In this document: one piece after another, positions 8,023 to 18,491 of the stretch
How the letters are laid out: each line of letters starts with the position of its first letter
Numbering within the stretch: position 1 is the first letter of the stretch
Source: Geobacillus genomosp. 3
GTDB lineage: Bacteria; Bacillota; Bacilli; Bacillales; Anoxybacillaceae
Direction: 5' to 3'
Length of the DNA: 64,000 nt
Assembly: GCF_000445995.2 (NCBI RefSeq)
Contig: NC_022080.4
Span: forward strand, 992,001-1,056,000
Program-made: the position numbers and the translations under genes
The notes under the pieces: generated by a model
Databases searched by the model: none
What the model saw: only the letters and a program-made list of their open reading frames with translations
What the model was told of the DNA's origin: nothing

Positions 8023-9651
8023 ATGGAAGTTCGCGAAGTTCCGCTGCCGGCGGCAACGAAGCTGGCTGCTGATTACATAACCGGTGCATTTCCGGCTGAG
8101 AAGGGGTTTGCCTATGTCCGGGCAGATGATGATGCGTTTCGCCGGCGGCTGTCCCATGTGCAAGGAAAAACGTATGACCGGCGCGCGCTTGCCGATTACT
8201 TGTCCGCCTATCATCGCCGTTTTTCCGCCAGCGCGGCGACGATGAACAATATCGATAAGCTGCGCGATGAAAACAGTGTTGTGATCGTCGGCGGGCAGCA
8301 GGCCGGACTGCTGACCGGGCCGCTTTATACGATTTATAAAATCATTACGATTATCCAGCTTGCCAAAGAGCAGGAACGAAAACTTGGCGTACCCGTCGTG
8401 CCGCTGTTTTGGATCGCCGGCGAAGACCACGACATCGCCGAGGTTGACCATGTATATGTTGTCGAGGACGGCGAAGTGAAAAAAGCGGCGTATCCGCACA
8501 GGCTGAACGAAAAGCGAATGGCCGCCGATGTGCCGCTTGATCGCGAGCTCGCTGGCGCATGGGTTGAGCGCGTCGTCAAAACATACGGGGAAACGGACAT
8601 AACGAATGAACTGCTCTCATTTCTCACAGCGTGCTTGGACGATTCCCGCACGTTTGTCGACTTTTTTGCCGCCATTGTCCTGCGCCTGTTTGCCAATGAC
8701 GGTTTAGTCGTTCTCAACGCCGGCGATGCGGCGGTGCGCCCGCTTGAGCGCCGTTTTTTCGCCGCGCTCATTGACCGTCATCGCGATGTGACATCAGCCG
8801 TGCTGGCCCAGCAAGAGACGCTGCGGGCGCTCGGATATACGCCGCTTATCGAGATCGCGCCGGATGCGGCCAACTTGTTTTATTACGACGGCTATGAGCG
8901 CTCTCTTTTGCACTATGATGCGGGGCGGAGGGTGTTTCGCAATAAGGCCGGGAATATCGCCTTCACAAAGCAAGAGCTGCTCGAACTCGCTGAAACGAAG
9001 CCGGCCTGTTTAAGCAACAATGTCGTCACCCGCCCGCTCATGCAAGAATATTTGCTGCCAACGCTCGCCTTTATTGCCGGTCCTGGGGAAATTGCCTATT
9101 GGGCAGAGTTGAAAGAGGTGTTCTCCCTGTTTGGGATGGAAGTGCCGCCGGTTGTGCCGCGCTTGCAGGCGACGATCGTCAGCCGCTCGCTGCAAACCGA
9201 TCTGGCCGATATTGGTCTTGAGGCGGCTGATGTATTGTCTGGACGGCTCGAGGAGGCCAGGGAGCAATGGCGCAAGGAGACGGCTGAAGTTCCACTGGCT
9301 GAGGCGTTTGCCAAGGCGAAAGCCGACATCGAAGCGGCGCACCGGCCGCTGCGCGCGCTTGGCATGGAAATTGACCGCGGATTGGAAGGATTGGTGGCGA
9401 AAAATGCCGCCATCATTCAGTCACAAATCGAGTTTCTTCAGCAAACGTTACAGCGGGCGCTGCTGCGTAAACATGAGGCCGAATGGCGAAAATTTTGGCG
9501 CGTGGAAACGGCTCTACGGCCGAACGGTGCGCCCCAGGAGCGGGTTTGGAATGTGTTTTACTATGTGAACCGTTACGGATTTGATTTTGTAGAAAAACTT
9601 TCAGCGATCGGCGCCCCGGAAAACGGGATGCATAAAATTGTATATATGTAA
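8023..9651 (+). CDS. bshC: Bacillithiol biosynthesis protein BshC
   Basis: Putative cysteine-adding enzyme of bacillithiol synthesis, joining Cys to GlcN-malate; 542 residues, normal for the family (YllA). Characteristic segments are VVIVGGQQAGLLTGPLYTIYK (about 88-108) and PLFWIAGEDHDIAEVDH (about 127-143), with a C-terminal coiled region. Start ATG 8023 after GGGAGTTTTCGCC; an upstream in-frame ATG at 7990 overlaps the promoter area, where TATACT stands at 7983-7988. In B. subtilis the next gene is mraZ; here it is followed by a terminator and then rsmH. Confidence 0.93.
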   Translation: MEVREVPLPAATKLAADYITGAFPAEKGFAYVRADDDAFRRRLSHVQGKTYDRRALADYLSAYHRRFSASAATMNNIDKLRDENSVVIVGGQQAGLLTGPLYTIYKIITIIQLAKEQERKLGVPVVPLFWIAGEDHDIAEVDHVYVVEDGEVKKAAYPHRLNEKRMAADVPLDRELAGAWVERVVKTYGETDITNELLSFLTACLDDSRTFVDFFAAIVLRLFANDGLVVLNAGDAAVRPLERRFFAALIDRHRDVTSAVLAQQETLRALGYTPLIEIAPDAANLFYYDGYERSLLHYDAGRRVFRNKAGNIAFTKQELLELAETKPACLSNNVVTRPLMQEYLLPTLAFIAGPGEIAYWAELKEVFSLFGMEVPPVVPRLQATIVSRSLQTDLADIGLEAADVLSGRLEEAREQWRKETAEVPLAEAFAKAKADIEAAHRPLRALGMEIDRGLEGLVAKNAAIIQSQIEFLQQTLQRALLRKHEAEWRKFWRVETALRPNGAPQERVWNVFYYVNRYGFDFVEKLSAIGAPENGMHKIVYM

Positions 9652-9681
9652 GGCTTTTTCAAAGAAAAAGTCGAAAAGAAA

Positions 9682-9709
9682 AATCCTGTTTCAAGCAGGA
9701 TTTTTTTTT
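9682..9709 (+). terminator. Terminator after bshC
   Basis: AAATCCTG / CAGGATTT hairpin with a short TTTCAAG loop, then a run of T. It separates the ylb block from the dcw cluster. Confidence 0.92.
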
Positions 9710-9865
9710 CTTGAAATGAATAGTAAAAAAACAACGCAAAACGAATGGAAATAAAAGTAAAGGAGTGATCCCGCCATTTTGGCTATGATTGGTTTCATCC
9801 GACAAAAATAAACAAAAAGGGACGTTTTTTTACAAAAAAAGCTAAAATTTTGTTCGTCTTTGCGA

Positions 9866-9871
9866 TATAAT
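9866..9871 (+). promoter_or_regulatory. Probable -10 element of the dcw promoter upstream of rsmH
   Basis: Perfect TATAAT 59 bp before the rsmH start, with no good -35 at 17 bp (TAAAAT at 9843). The 278-bp gap 9652-9929 holds this element and the bshC terminator but no mraZ and no TGGGN repeats of the MraZ operator type. Confidence 0.5.
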
Positions 9872-9929
9872 AAGGGAGCGGCCACTGGCCGATGCAAGTG
9901 CGTGCGGAAGCAGCAAAGGTGGTGGACAT

Positions 9930-10862
9930 GTGTTTGAACATACAACCGTGTTGTTAAAGGAAGCGATCGATGGGTTAAACGTCCGCCCGGACGGTGTCTA
10001 TGTCGATTGTACGTTAGGCGGAGGCGGCCATAGCGAATATTTGCTTTCCCGTCTCTCGGAAAAAGGGAAACTGTTTGCGTTTGACCAGGACGAGGCCGCC
10101 ATTTTGCACGCGCGCAAGCGGCTCGCCCGTTACGGCGAACAAGTGCAGTTCATAAATCGGAATTTCCGGTTTTTGCGCGAGGAGCTTTCAGCCCTTGGCA
10201 TCGATACTGTTGATGGTATAGTGTTTGACTTAGGCGTTTCTTCCCCGCAGCTCGACGAGCCGGAACGCGGCTTCAGCTATCAGCATGACGCGCCGCTTGA
10301 CATGCGGATGGACCGCAAGCAGCGGCTTACGGCGGCGGAGATCGTCAACTGCTGGTCATATGAGGAGCTTGTCCGCATTTTTTTCCGTTACGGCGAAGAA
10401 AAGTTTTCGAAACAGGTGGCGCGCAAAATCGAGGAGATGCGCCGCAAAAAGCCGATCGAAACGACCGGGGAGCTCGTTGAGGTGATTAAAGCGGCGATCC
10501 CGGCCCCGGCGCGCCGCAGCGGCGGACATCCGGCCAAACGTATTTTCCAGGCGCTTCGCATCGCGGTCAATGATGAACTGGAGGCGTTCCGCGAGGCGCT
10601 CGAGCAGGCGATCGATCTGTTGGCGCCGGGCGGGCGAGTGAGCGTTATTACGTTTCATTCGCTCGAAGACCGGATTTGCAAAGAAACGTTGAAAAAAGCA
10701 AGCGAGAGCCCGCCATTGCCCCCGGGGCTTCCGGTTCTCCCCGATGACTACCGCCCCGTGCTGAAAATCATTACAAGAAAGCCGATCGTTCCTTCCGACG
10801 AGGAGCTGGAACGAAACAACCGCGCCCGTTCGGCCAAACTTCGCATCGCCGAAAAACTGTGA
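9930..10862 (+). CDS. rsmH: 16S rRNA (cytosine(1402)-N(4))-methyltransferase RsmH (MraW)
   Basis: SAM-dependent N4-methylation of C1402 in the 16S rRNA P site. Protein of 310 residues, the usual length. The SAM motif [15 protein letters not shown] lies near residues 26-40, with the conserved [19 protein letters not shown] segment near 98-116. Start GTG 9930 after AAGGTGGTGG. First gene of the dcw cluster in this window because mraZ is missing. Confidence 0.95.
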   Translation: MFEHTTVLLKEAIDGLNVRPDGVYVDCTLGGGGHSEYLLSRLSEKGKLFAFDQDEAAILHARKRLARYGEQVQFINRNFRFLREELSALGIDTVDGIVFDLGVSSPQLDEPERGFSYQHDAPLDMRMDRKQRLTAAEIVNCWSYEELVRIFFRYGEEKFSKQVARKIEEMRRKKPIETTGELVEVIKAAIPAPARRSGGHPAKRIFQALRIAVNDELEAFREALEQAIDLLAPGGRVSVITFHSLEDRICKETLKKASESPPLPPGLPVLPDDYRPVLKIITRKPIVPSDEELERNNRARSAKLRIAEKL

Positions 10863-10908
10863 CGTGAATGATGAAAAAGAATGAGTGGAGAAACAGGAGG
10901 GGAAAGCT

Positions 10909-11265
10909 GTGAACGATTTGGCAGTCAAAGTAGTGCGCGAACAAAAGCGTCCGGCTGTACCACCGAGCCCGCAGCCACAGCGAAAACGGCGTTTTCGTTT
11001 CACGTTGGCCGAGAAGCTGCTCGTTGTCTCGTTTTTGCTGTTTACCTTTTACGTGGCAGTTCAGATGGTCTCAAGCCAAGTGCAAATTTATGAGCTCAAT
11101 AAAGACGTGCAAAAGTTGGAGGCGGCCATTGATGAACAGAAAAAGGAAAATAATGACCTATACGTTGAAGTGCAGCGGCTGAGCGCGTACGAGCGCATTT
11201 TGCAAAAGGCGAAGGAGCTCGGGTTGTCGCTTAACGAAAATCATGTAAAAGTCGTGCAGGAATGA
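10909..11265 (+). CDS. ftsL: Cell division protein FtsL
   Basis: Bitopic divisome protein that works with DivIC and DivIB to activate septal synthesis. 118 residues: basic cytoplasmic N-terminus, one transmembrane helix (about 36-56, LLVVSFLLFTFYVAVQMV) and an extracellular leucine-zipper coiled coil (60-105). Start chosen at GTG 10909, 8 nt after AGGAGGGG; GTG 10885 lacks such a site. Six nt separate its stop from the first ATG of pbpB. Confidence 0.9.
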   Translation: MNDLAVKVVREQKRPAVPPSPQPQRKRRFRFTLAEKLLVVSFLLFTFYVAVQMVSSQVQIYELNKDVQKLEAAIDEQKKENNDLYVEVQRLSAYERILQKAKELGLSLNENHVKVVQE

Positions 11266-11277
11266 TGGGGGATGGAA

Positions 11278-13482
11278 ATGAAAAAGCATTACAACACCCA
11301 TCGGGGAGCAGGGGTTTTGTTTATTATTTTTAGCCTGCTCTTTTTCTTGCTTTTTGCCCGTTTTCTCCAGCTGCAATGGACTGGAAAAGCAGACGGCCAT
11401 GTGTTGGCCGCGAAAGCCGAACAGCAGCATAAACAAACGCGGACGATCGAAGCGAAGCGCGGGACGATTTTTGACCGCAACGGCACCATTTTAGCGCAGG
11501 ATGTGCCTTCCTATACGGTCGTGGCCATTTTGGATCCCGAGATGACGACTGACCCGGATCATCCGCGCCATGTCATCGACCCGGAAAAAACAGCGAAAAA
11601 GCTGGCGCCGTTGCTTGGCATGGATGTTGAGGACATGGAGCGCATTTTAACGAAAAAGGCGAAGCAAGTTGAGTTCGGCTCTTACGGCCGCAACATCAGC
11701 TTTGAGCTGAAGCGGAAAATTGAGGCGCTCGATTTGCCGGGCATCGCCTTTATCCGCGACACCGCCCGTTTTTATCCAAACGGCACGTTTGCTTCGCATG
11801 TCATTGGATATGCGCAAAAAAACGGGGAAAACGAAACAGTCGGCAAAATGGGAGTGGAAAAATGGCTTGACCGCTATTTGCGCGAAAAAGACGGCTATGT
11901 GTCATTTGCCGGCGATGTGAACGGCTTTCGCCTGCCGGCGGCAAAAGAGCATATCGTCAAGCCGGACAATGGGGCGAACGTCTACTTGACGATCGATGGA
12001 AAAATCCAAACGTTTTTAGAAGATGCCATGAATAGCGTCGAGAAGCAGTACAGACCGAAAAAAATGATCGCCATTGTCGCCGATCCGAAAACAGGAAAAA
12101 TTTTGGCTATGGCCACCCGCCCGAGTTTCGACCCAAACAAACGTGATATTACGAACTTTTTAAATGACGCCATTTCCTATCCGTACGAGCCGGGATCGAC
12201 GATGAAAGTGTTTACGCTCGCTGCGGCCGTCAATGAAGGAGTCTATAACGGCAAGGAAACGTATCGCTCCGGCTCTTACAAAGTCGGGCCCAATACGATT
12301 CGCGACCATAACGATGTCGGCTGGGGGACGATCACGTTTGAGGAGGGGGTGCAGCGTTCATCGAACGTCGCCTTTTCCATTTTAGTGAAAGAAAAGCTCG
12401 GTGAGGACCGGTTTTTGCAATATTTGCATCGCTTCCGTTTCGACCAGAAAACCGGCATTGATTTGCCGAATGAGGCGGTTGGGCAAATCCGCTATCGCTA
12501 TCCGATCGAACGGATTACGACCGGATTTGGCCAAGGGACGTCGGTGACGCCGATTCAGCAAATTCAAGCGGCAACCGCGATTGCTAACGATGGGAAAATG
12601 ATGAAACCGTATGTGATTGAAAAAGCGGTCGATCCGGACAACGGCAAAGTCGTTCTTGATCATGAACCGACTGTCGTCGGCGAACCGGTCACGGCGGAAA
12701 CGGCGCGCAAAGTGCGCGACATTTTAGAAACGGTTGTCACCGCGGAACACGGCACCGGCCGCCCGTACCAGATCGATGGCTACGGTGTCGCCGGCAAAAC
12801 CGGGACGGCGCAAATTCCGTCGGCTGCCGGCGGCTACTTGACCGGCCGGGAGAACTATATTTTTTCGTTTTTAGGCATGGCGCCGGCCGATGATCCGCGG
12901 CTCGTCATGTATGTGGCTGTTCAGCAGCCGCAACTTGATGTTACTGAAACCGGGGCGGCGCCGGTGTCACAAATTTTTACGACAGTGATGAAAAGCAGTC
13001 TGCACTATTTGCATATTGAACCGGATGAAGACAAACAGGCGGAGCCCGAAACAGCGGGGCGGCGCGCGCTTGACTCGTTGATCGGCCAGACGGCCATCGC
13101 AGCGGCAGAACAGCTGAAAGAAAAAGGATATGTGCCGGTCGTCATCGGCAACGGCAAATATGTCGAACAGCAGCTTCCACGCGGCGGCGAGCGTCTTCTT
13201 CCCGGCGAGCGGGTCGTGCTGAAAACGGACGGGGCGGCAACGATGCCGGATTTGCGCGGCTTTTCGCTGCGAGATGCCATGAAAGTCGCCAACGTGCTCG
13301 GGCTGCGGCCAAGTACGAAAGGAACCGGTTATGTTGTCAGCCAAAACATTCGTCCGGGAGCGGAAGTGCGCAAAGGGGATTATTTGATTGTCGAGCTGGC
13401 TCCGCCGCGCCAATGGGAGGAAGCAGCGGCGAAGAAAGAACAAGAGGCGGCCGAACGGGAAGACGACGAGCCGCACGAATGA
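11278..13482 (+). CDS. pbpB: Penicillin-binding protein 2B (septal transpeptidase)
   Basis: Class B PBP that crosslinks septal peptidoglycan; 734 residues. N-terminal membrane anchor (13-33), PBP dimerisation domain, then a transpeptidase domain with Ser307 in STMK, SSN at 361-363 and KTGT at 507-510. Two PASTA repeats follow (about residues 600-700). Start ATG 11278, 6 nt after GGGGGATGG; ATG 11272 is too close to that site. Lies between ftsL and spoVD in the standard order. Confidence 0.95.
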   Translation: MKKHYNTHRGAGVLFIIFSLLFFLLFARFLQLQWTGKADGHVLAAKAEQQHKQTRTIEAKRGTIFDRNGTILAQDVPSYTVVAILDPEMTTDPDHPRHVIDPEKTAKKLAPLLGMDVEDMERILTKKAKQVEFGSYGRNISFELKRKIEALDLPGIAFIRDTARFYPNGTFASHVIGYAQKNGENETVGKMGVEKWLDRYLREKDGYVSFAGDVNGFRLPAAKEHIVKPDNGANVYLTIDGKIQTFLEDAMNSVEKQYRPKKMIAIVADPKTGKILAMATRPSFDPNKRDITNFLNDAISYPYEPGSTMKVFTLAAAVNEGVYNGKETYRSGSYKVGPNTIRDHNDVGWGTITFEEGVQRSSNVAFSILVKEKLGEDRFLQYLHRFRFDQKTGIDLPNEAVGQIRYRYPIERITTGFGQGTSVTPIQQIQAATAIANDGKMMKPYVIEKAVDPDNGKVVLDHEPTVVGEPVTAETARKVRDILETVVTAEHGTGRPYQIDGYGVAGKTGTAQIPSAAGGYLTGRENYIFSFLGMAPADDPRLVMYVAVQQPQLDVTETGAAPVSQIFTTVMKSSLHYLHIEPDEDKQAEPETAGRRALDSLIGQTAIAAAEQLKEKGYVPVVIGNGKYVEQQLPRGGERLLPGERVVLKTDGAATMPDLRGFSLRDAMKVANVLGLRPSTKGTGYVVSQNIRPGAEVRKGDYLIVELAPPRQWEEAAAKKEQEAAEREDDEPHE

Positions 13483-13492
13483 TTTTTGTCGT

Positions 13493-13520
13493 TCTATAAC
13501 GGGGCGTACAAGCATATAGT
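13493..13520 (+). promoter_or_regulatory. Possible sigma-E promoter of spoVD
   Basis: TCTATAA at 13493-13499 and CATATAGT at 13513-13520, 13 bp apart, resemble sigma-E -35 and -10 elements; spoVD is sigma-E-dependent in B. subtilis. It sits in the 71-bp gap after pbpB. Confidence 0.45.
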
Positions 13521-13553
13521 GGAACGAGCCCATCACGAAGGAGGTTCCGCCAT

Positions 13554-15488
13554 ATGCGCGTGTCGTACGTTACCGTGCGCAAGCGGTTGACAATCGTGTT
13601 TTTGATCGGGATTTTCATTTTTGCCGTTATCGATCTCCGTCTCGGCTACGTCCAATTTTGGCTCGGCGATATGTTAGCGGAACGGGCGAAAGGGCTATGG
13701 GGCCGGAACATCCCGTTTGAACCGAAACGCGGCGAAATTTTGGACCGCAACGGCGTCCCGTTGGCGACGAATATGAGCGCCCCGACGGTGTACGTCATCC
13801 CCCGGCAAGTGAAAAATCCGGCGGAAGCGGCCGAAAAGCTGGCCGCTGTGTTGGGCGCGCCGGTCGAATCCATTTATAAGCAAATTACGCAAGCAACATC
13901 GATCGTCCGTCTAAAGGAAGGACGGAAAATTTCTGATGAAAAGGCGGCGAGCGTGCATGCGCTCGACTTGGACGGGGTGTATATCGCCGAAGACACGAAG
14001 CGCTACTATCCGTTTGGCAGCTATTTGTCGCATGTGCTTGGCTTTACTGGCATTGACAATCAGGGGCTCACCGGGCTTGAGCTGTACTATGACAAAGAGT
14101 TAAGCGGAGAGCGCGGTTCTGTGCAATTTTATTCCGATGCAAAAGGACGGCGCATGCCCGATATGGCCGATGACTATACACCGCCGACCGACGGTTTGAA
14201 CTTAGTGTTGACAATTGACTCGCGCATCCAGACGATTATTGAACGAGAGCTCGATATCGCGGAGGCGAAATACAATCCGGACGGCATCATCGCCATCGCC
14301 ATGAACCCGAATACAGGCGAAATTTTGGCGATGGCGAGCCGCCCGACATTCGACCCGGCCAACTACCGCAACGTTCCTCCTGAAATTTATAACCGCAACT
14401 TGCCGATTTGGAGTACATATGAGCCGGGGTCAACGTTCAAAATCATTACGCTTGCGGCAGCTCTTGAGGAAGAGAAAGTGAATTTGCTCAAAGATCACTT
14501 TTTTGATCCGGGCTATGCCAAAGTAGCCGGCGCTACGCTTCGCTGTTGGAAAAAAGGCGGCCATGGGGAGCAAACGTTTTTGGAAGTCGTGCAGAACTCG
14601 TGCAACCCGGGGTTTGTGGCGCTGGGCGAACGGCTCGGAAAGGAAACGTTGTTTGATTATATTAAGCAATTTGGGTTTGGCGAGAAAACCGGAATCGACT
14701 TGCAAGGGGAAGGAACGGGGATTTTGTTTGATCTAAAACGGGTCGGGCCGGTTGAACTGGCGACGACTGCATTTGGTCAAGGGGTGTCGGTGACGCCGAT
14801 CCAGCAAGTCGCCGCCGTATCGGCTGCGATCAATGGAGGTGTTTTGTACACTCCATACATCGCCAAGGAGTGGCGCGACCCGGAAACAGGCGAAGTCGTC
14901 CGCCGCAATACGCCAAAGGCGAAACGGCGCGTCATTTCCGAGGAAACGTCGAAACAAGTCCGGTATGCACTTGAAAGTGTCGTCGCCCAAGGAACAGGGA
15001 AAAAGGCGTATGTCGAAGGATACCGGGTCGGTGGAAAAACCGGGACGGCACAAAAAGCGCAAGGAGGCCGCTATTTGCAAAACAACCATATTGTGTCGTT
15101 CATCGGCTTCGCCCCGGCCGACGATCCGCAGCTTGTTGTATACGTTGCGGTTGACAACCCGAAAGGAACGGTTCAGTTTGGTGGTACGGTTGCCGCTCCG
15201 ATCGTTGGAAAAGTGATGGAAGACAGCCTGCGCGCCATGAATGTGAAGCCGCGCAAGGACCAACTTGCCAAAGAGCGGGATTGGAACGATCCGAAAGTGA
15301 TCGAAGTGCCGAACTTAATCGGATTGACAAAAAAAGATTTGCAAGAACAACTTTTTGACTTAAAATTAGATGTTAGTGGCGAGGGAGATATGGTCGTTGA
15401 ACAGTCCCCAGAGCCAGGGGCGAAAGTGAAAGAAGGGTCGACGATTCGCATTTATTTGGCGAAAAACGAGGCGGCAGAGGGACAGTAA
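13554..15488 (+). CDS. spoVD: Stage V sporulation protein D (spore cortex class B PBP)
   Basis: Mother-cell transpeptidase for cortex peptidoglycan, partner of SpoVE. 644 residues: N-terminal transmembrane anchor (about 10-30), dimerisation domain, transpeptidase domain with Ser293 in STFK, SCN at 349-351 and KTGT at 495-498, and one C-terminal PASTA domain (about 580-640). Start ATG 13554 after AAGGAGGTTCCGCC. It is a paralogue of the preceding pbpB; the single PASTA repeat and the SCN triad (not SSN) help separate them. Confidence 0.95.
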   Translation: MRVSYVTVRKRLTIVFLIGIFIFAVIDLRLGYVQFWLGDMLAERAKGLWGRNIPFEPKRGEILDRNGVPLATNMSAPTVYVIPRQVKNPAEAAEKLAAVLGAPVESIYKQITQATSIVRLKEGRKISDEKAASVHALDLDGVYIAEDTKRYYPFGSYLSHVLGFTGIDNQGLTGLELYYDKELSGERGSVQFYSDAKGRRMPDMADDYTPPTDGLNLVLTIDSRIQTIIERELDIAEAKYNPDGIIAIAMNPNTGEILAMASRPTFDPANYRNVPPEIYNRNLPIWSTYEPGSTFKIITLAAALEEEKVNLLKDHFFDPGYAKVAGATLRCWKKGGHGEQTFLEVVQNSCNPGFVALGERLGKETLFDYIKQFGFGEKTGIDLQGEGTGILFDLKRVGPVELATTAFGQGVSVTPIQQVAAVSAAINGGVLYTPYIAKEWRDPETGEVVRRNTPKAKRRVISEETSKQVRYALESVVAQGTGKKAYVEGYRVGGKTGTAQKAQGGRYLQNNHIVSFIGFAPADDPQLVVYVAVDNPKGTVQFGGTVAAPIVGKVMEDSLRAMNVKPRKDQLAKERDWNDPKVIEVPNLIGLTKKDLQEQLFDLKLDVSGEGDMVVEQSPEPGAKVKEGSTIRIYLAKNEAAEGQ

Positions 15489-15498
15489 ACGATCGCAC

Positions 15499-15547
15499 AA
15501 GGGGCGGCCGATGCGATGACTCATCGGGTTGGTTATGCCCCTTTTTT
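15499..15547 (+). terminator. Terminator-like hairpin between spoVD and murE
   Basis: AAGGGGC / GCCCCTT outer stem with an inner CGATG / CATCG stem, followed by T residues. It would end the sporulation read-through from spoVD or attenuate entry into murE. Confidence 0.7.
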
Positions 15548-15601
15548 CCGCTGTCCGCACCGTTGGGCGGGCTATTTATAAGCGAAAGGGATGAAGCAAA
15601 C

Positions 15602-17071
15602 ATGAAATTACAAACGCTGCTGTCGCGCTTGCCCGGCTTTTGGGCGCATCGTGGAGGCAACCCAGACATCGTTGCGCTGGAGATGGACTCGCGCCATGTC
15701 ACGCCCGGCTCTCTCTTTTTTTGTCTGAAAGGCTTTACCGCCGATGGGCACAATTTTGCCGAACAGGCGGTGGCGCGCGGGGCGGTGGCGATTGTAGCCG
15801 AGCGTCCGCTCTCGGTGAACGTGCCGGTCGTTCTCGTATCGGACAGCCGGCGGGCGATGGCGATTTTAGCGGATGCGTTCTACGGTCACCCGACTCATCG
15901 CCTTCATTTAATCGGAGTGACGGGCACAAACGGTAAAACGACGACGACTCATATCATTGAGCAAATTGCGAGAAAGGCCGGCAAGAAAACTGGGCTCATC
16001 GGCACGGTCGGGATGAAAATCGGCGACCGCTCTTACCCGGCGGTGAATACAACACCGGAGTCCCTCGTTTTGCAGCGCACGTTTAAACAGATGGTTGACG
16101 AAGGCGTGGAGTTGGCGGCCATGGAAGTGTCGTCGCATGCCCTCCATCAAGGGCGAGTGCACGGCTGTGATTACGATGTCGCCGTGTTTACGAACTTGAC
16201 GCAAGACCACTTAGACTATCATGGGACAATGGAAGAATACCGGAACGCCAAAGGGCTTTTGTTTGCCCAGCTCGGCAACCGCTACGACGAGCAGCGGCCG
16301 AAATTTGCCGTTTTCAATCATGATGATCCTGTTTCGCAATATTATAAACATATGACGGCAGCGCCGGTCATCACATATGGCATTCGCGAGAAAAGCGATG
16401 TGACGGCGGAACAGATTGCCATGACCCCGTCCGGCATGGCGTTCCGGCTATGCACGCCGCACGGGTCGGCAGCGGTGGAAACGAAGCTTGTCGGCTTGTT
16501 TAACGTCTATAACATTCTCGCCGCTGCAGCTGCCTGTCTTGCCTCTGGTTTTTCGCTTGAAACGATTGTGACGGCTTTGGCTGCCGTCGCTCCGGTGCCG
16601 GGGCGGTTTGAAACGGTCGATGAGGGGCAAAATTTTACTATTATCGTCGATTATGCCCATACGCCGGACAGTGTAGAAAACGCGCTGAAAACGGTGCGTC
16701 AATTTGCGAAGCGAAACGTATATGTGGTGATCGGCTGCGGCGGTGACCGCGACCGGACCAAGCGGCCGCTCATGGCGCAAGCGGCGGTGCGTTACGCGGA
16801 TGTCGCTGTTTTTACCTCCGATAACCCGCGCTCGGAAGATCCGGGGCAAATTTTGCGCGATATGGAGGCCGGCGTCAGCGCCGGGGACGGAACGTATGTG
16901 ACCATTCCCGACCGGGAAGAGGCGATCCGTTATGCCATTGGGCAGGCGCAAGAAGGAGATGTTGTGTTAATTGCCGGCAAAGGGCATGAAACGTATCAAA
17001 TCATCGGCGGCGATGTGATCGACTTTGATGATCGTGCTGTCGCCCGAGCGGCGGTGAAGGAGAGAAGATGA
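15602..17071 (+). CDS. murE: UDP-MurNAc-L-Ala-D-Glu:meso-diaminopimelate ligase MurE
   Basis: Cytoplasmic ATP-dependent addition of meso-diaminopimelate to UDP-MurNAc-L-Ala-D-Glu. 489 residues with the P-loop GTNGKT at 108-113 and the DNPR motif at 407-410, the signature of meso-DAP-type MurE (not Lys-type). ATG 15602 is taken rather than the upstream in-frame TTG at 15563, which lies in the tail of the preceding hairpin region. The stop overlaps the next gene. Confidence 0.96.
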   Translation: MKLQTLLSRLPGFWAHRGGNPDIVALEMDSRHVTPGSLFFCLKGFTADGHNFAEQAVARGAVAIVAERPLSVNVPVVLVSDSRRAMAILADAFYGHPTHRLHLIGVTGTNGKTTTTHIIEQIARKAGKKTGLIGTVGMKIGDRSYPAVNTTPESLVLQRTFKQMVDEGVELAAMEVSSHALHQGRVHGCDYDVAVFTNLTQDHLDYHGTMEEYRNAKGLLFAQLGNRYDEQRPKFAVFNHDDPVSQYYKHMTAAPVITYGIREKSDVTAEQIAMTPSGMAFRLCTPHGSAAVETKLVGLFNVYNILAAAAACLASGFSLETIVTALAAVAPVPGRFETVDEGQNFTIIVDYAHTPDSVENALKTVRQFAKRNVYVVIGCGGDRDRTKRPLMAQAAVRYADVAVFTSDNPRSEDPGQILRDMEAGVSAGDGTYVTIPDREEAIRYAIGQAQEGDVVLIAGKGHETYQIIGGDVIDFDDRAVARAAVKERR

Positions 17072-17532
17072 TGGTCACGTATAAAATGGTGCAATCAATC
17101 GCGGAGGAGGCGCGCGGCATTGTCGATGAGACGATCCGCTTTCACGCCGTATTTGTCAACCCGGCAAAGCAAGTGAAAAAAGGGTTGTTCGTTCCGCTTG
17201 AAAATGGGGCGGAAACGTTAAAAACGGCCATTGAGCATGGGGCGATCGCTTCATTTTGGCCGGTCGGTGATCCGCTGCCCCGCTATATTCCAAACCAGTT
17301 TCCGCTCTTTTTCGTTCCGTCGCCGCTTGAAGCGGCTGCGGTGTTGCTTGAGCAGTATTTAGAGAAAAGCGGGGACGATGAAGACACGGAATTTTCTTTT
17401 ATGTTTCCGGAAAAAGACGGAACATACGTTCCGGATGATGAGGCGATCCGCTTGCGGCTCGCCGAATTGCAGAAACGGTGGCTCGGCGCGCGGCGGGCAA
17501 AAGGATGTGACGATTCATGCCAGAGCAAATAA
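17068..17532 (+). CDS. Stand-alone Mur-ligase N-terminal-domain-like protein (MurF N-domain relic)
   Basis: Protein of 154 residues between murE and mraY, where many bacteria carry murF. Residues 20-95 resemble the Mur ligase N-terminal (UDP-binding) domain: [15 protein letters not shown] matches the D-S-R-x-hydrophobic-K-x-G-x-L-F pattern, and the HGAIASFWP and [15 protein letters not shown] segments match the end of that domain. There is no P-loop ATP domain and no C-terminal ligase domain, so it cannot be a ligase by itself. ATG 17068 (or 17071) follows GGAGAG, and the gene overlaps both neighbours. The intact frame and coupling suggest it is maintained. Assignment to MurF descent is inference. 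Confidence 0.7.
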   Translation: MMVTYKMVQSIAEEARGIVDETIRFHAVFVNPAKQVKKGLFVPLENGAETLKTAIEHGAIASFWPVGDPLPRYIPNQFPLFFVPSPLEAAAVLLEQYLEKSGDDEDTEFSFMFPEKDGTYVPDDEAIRLRLAELQKRWLGARRAKGCDDSCQSK

Positions 17533-18491
17533 TCGTCATTGCGATGGCCGTTTCCTTTTTGGTCACCGTCATTTTGTCGCCGCTGTTTATCCCGTTTTTG
17601 CGACGGTTAAAATTTGGGCAAAGCATCCGTGAGGAAGGGCCAAAGTCGCACCAAAAAAAATCAGGCACTCCGACGATGGGCGGCATCATGATTTTGCTTT
17701 CCATCGTCGCGACGACCGTATGGATGACGGCCAAATTTGCTGTCCTTTCGGCGGGAACATATTTATTGTTGTTTGTAACGGTCGGTTACGGGGTGCTCGG
17801 CTTTTTGGACGACATGATTAAAGTCGTGATGAAGCGGAATCTTGGACTGACAAGCCGGCAAAAATTTGTCGGCCAGCTCATCATTGCTGTCATTTTCTTT
17901 CTTGTCTATCGGCAAAGCGGTTTTTCGACGGCGCTACATATTCCCGGCACCGACTGGTCATTTGACCTTGGTTGGGCGTACGGGGTGCTGCTCTTGTTTA
18001 TGCTCGTCGGCGGCTCAAACGCGGTCAACTTGACCGATGGGCTTGACGGGCTTTTGGCAGGGACGGCGGCGATCGCTTTTGGCGCTTACGCTGTCTTGGC
18101 TTGGAATCAAGGCCAGTACGACGTCGCGGTGTTTTGTGTGGCCGTTGTCGGCGCCGTGCTCGGCTTTTTAGTGTTTAACGCCCACCCGGCGAAAGTGTTT
18201 ATGGGCGATACCGGTTCGCTTGCGCTCGGCGGGGCGATCGCGGCGGTCGCGGTCTTAACGAAGCTTGAGCTGCTGCTTGTCGTCATCGGCGGCGTATTTG
18301 TTATTGAGACGCTATCGGTCATCATTCAAGTCGCCTCATTCAAAATGACTGGCAAGCGTGTCTTTCGTATGAGTCCGCTCCATCACCATTACGAGCTCGT
18401 CGGTTGGTCGGAGTGGCGCATTGTTGTCACGTTTTGGGCTGTCGGCCTTTTATTCGCGATGCTAGGAATTTATATCGAGGTGTGGATTTAA
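17517..18491 (+). CDS. mraY: Phospho-N-acetylmuramoyl-pentapeptide transferase MraY
   Basis: Integral membrane enzyme forming lipid I from UDP-MurNAc-pentapeptide and undecaprenyl phosphate. 324 residues with about ten transmembrane helices. Motifs: [16 protein letters not shown] (about 42-57), FLDDMIK (about 96-102), [15 protein letters not shown] (about 168-182) and the MSPLHHHYE signature near the C-terminus. ATG 17517 after AAGGATGTGA; 16 bp overlap with the preceding gene. Confidence 0.97.
   Translation: MPEQIIVIAMAVSFLVTVILSPLFIPFLRRLKFGQSIREEGPKSHQKKSGTPTMGGIMILLSIVATTVWMTAKFAVLSAGTYLLLFVTVGYGVLGFLDDMIKVVMKRNLGLTSRQKFVGQLIIAVIFFLVYRQSGFSTALHIPGTDWSFDLGWAYGVLLLFMLVGGSNAVNLTDGLDGLLAGTAAIAFGAYAVLAWNQGQYDVAVFCVAVVGAVLGFLVFNAHPAKVFMGDTGSLALGGAIAAVAVLTKLELLLVVIGGVFVIETLSVIIQVASFKMTGKRVFRMSPLHHHYELVGWSEWRIVVTFWAVGLLFAMLGIYIEVWI

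Noticed and set aside
9652..9929. Hidden short mraZ in the gap before rsmH
   Set aside because: No frame in either strand contains the MraZ start or the paired AbrB-like motifs.
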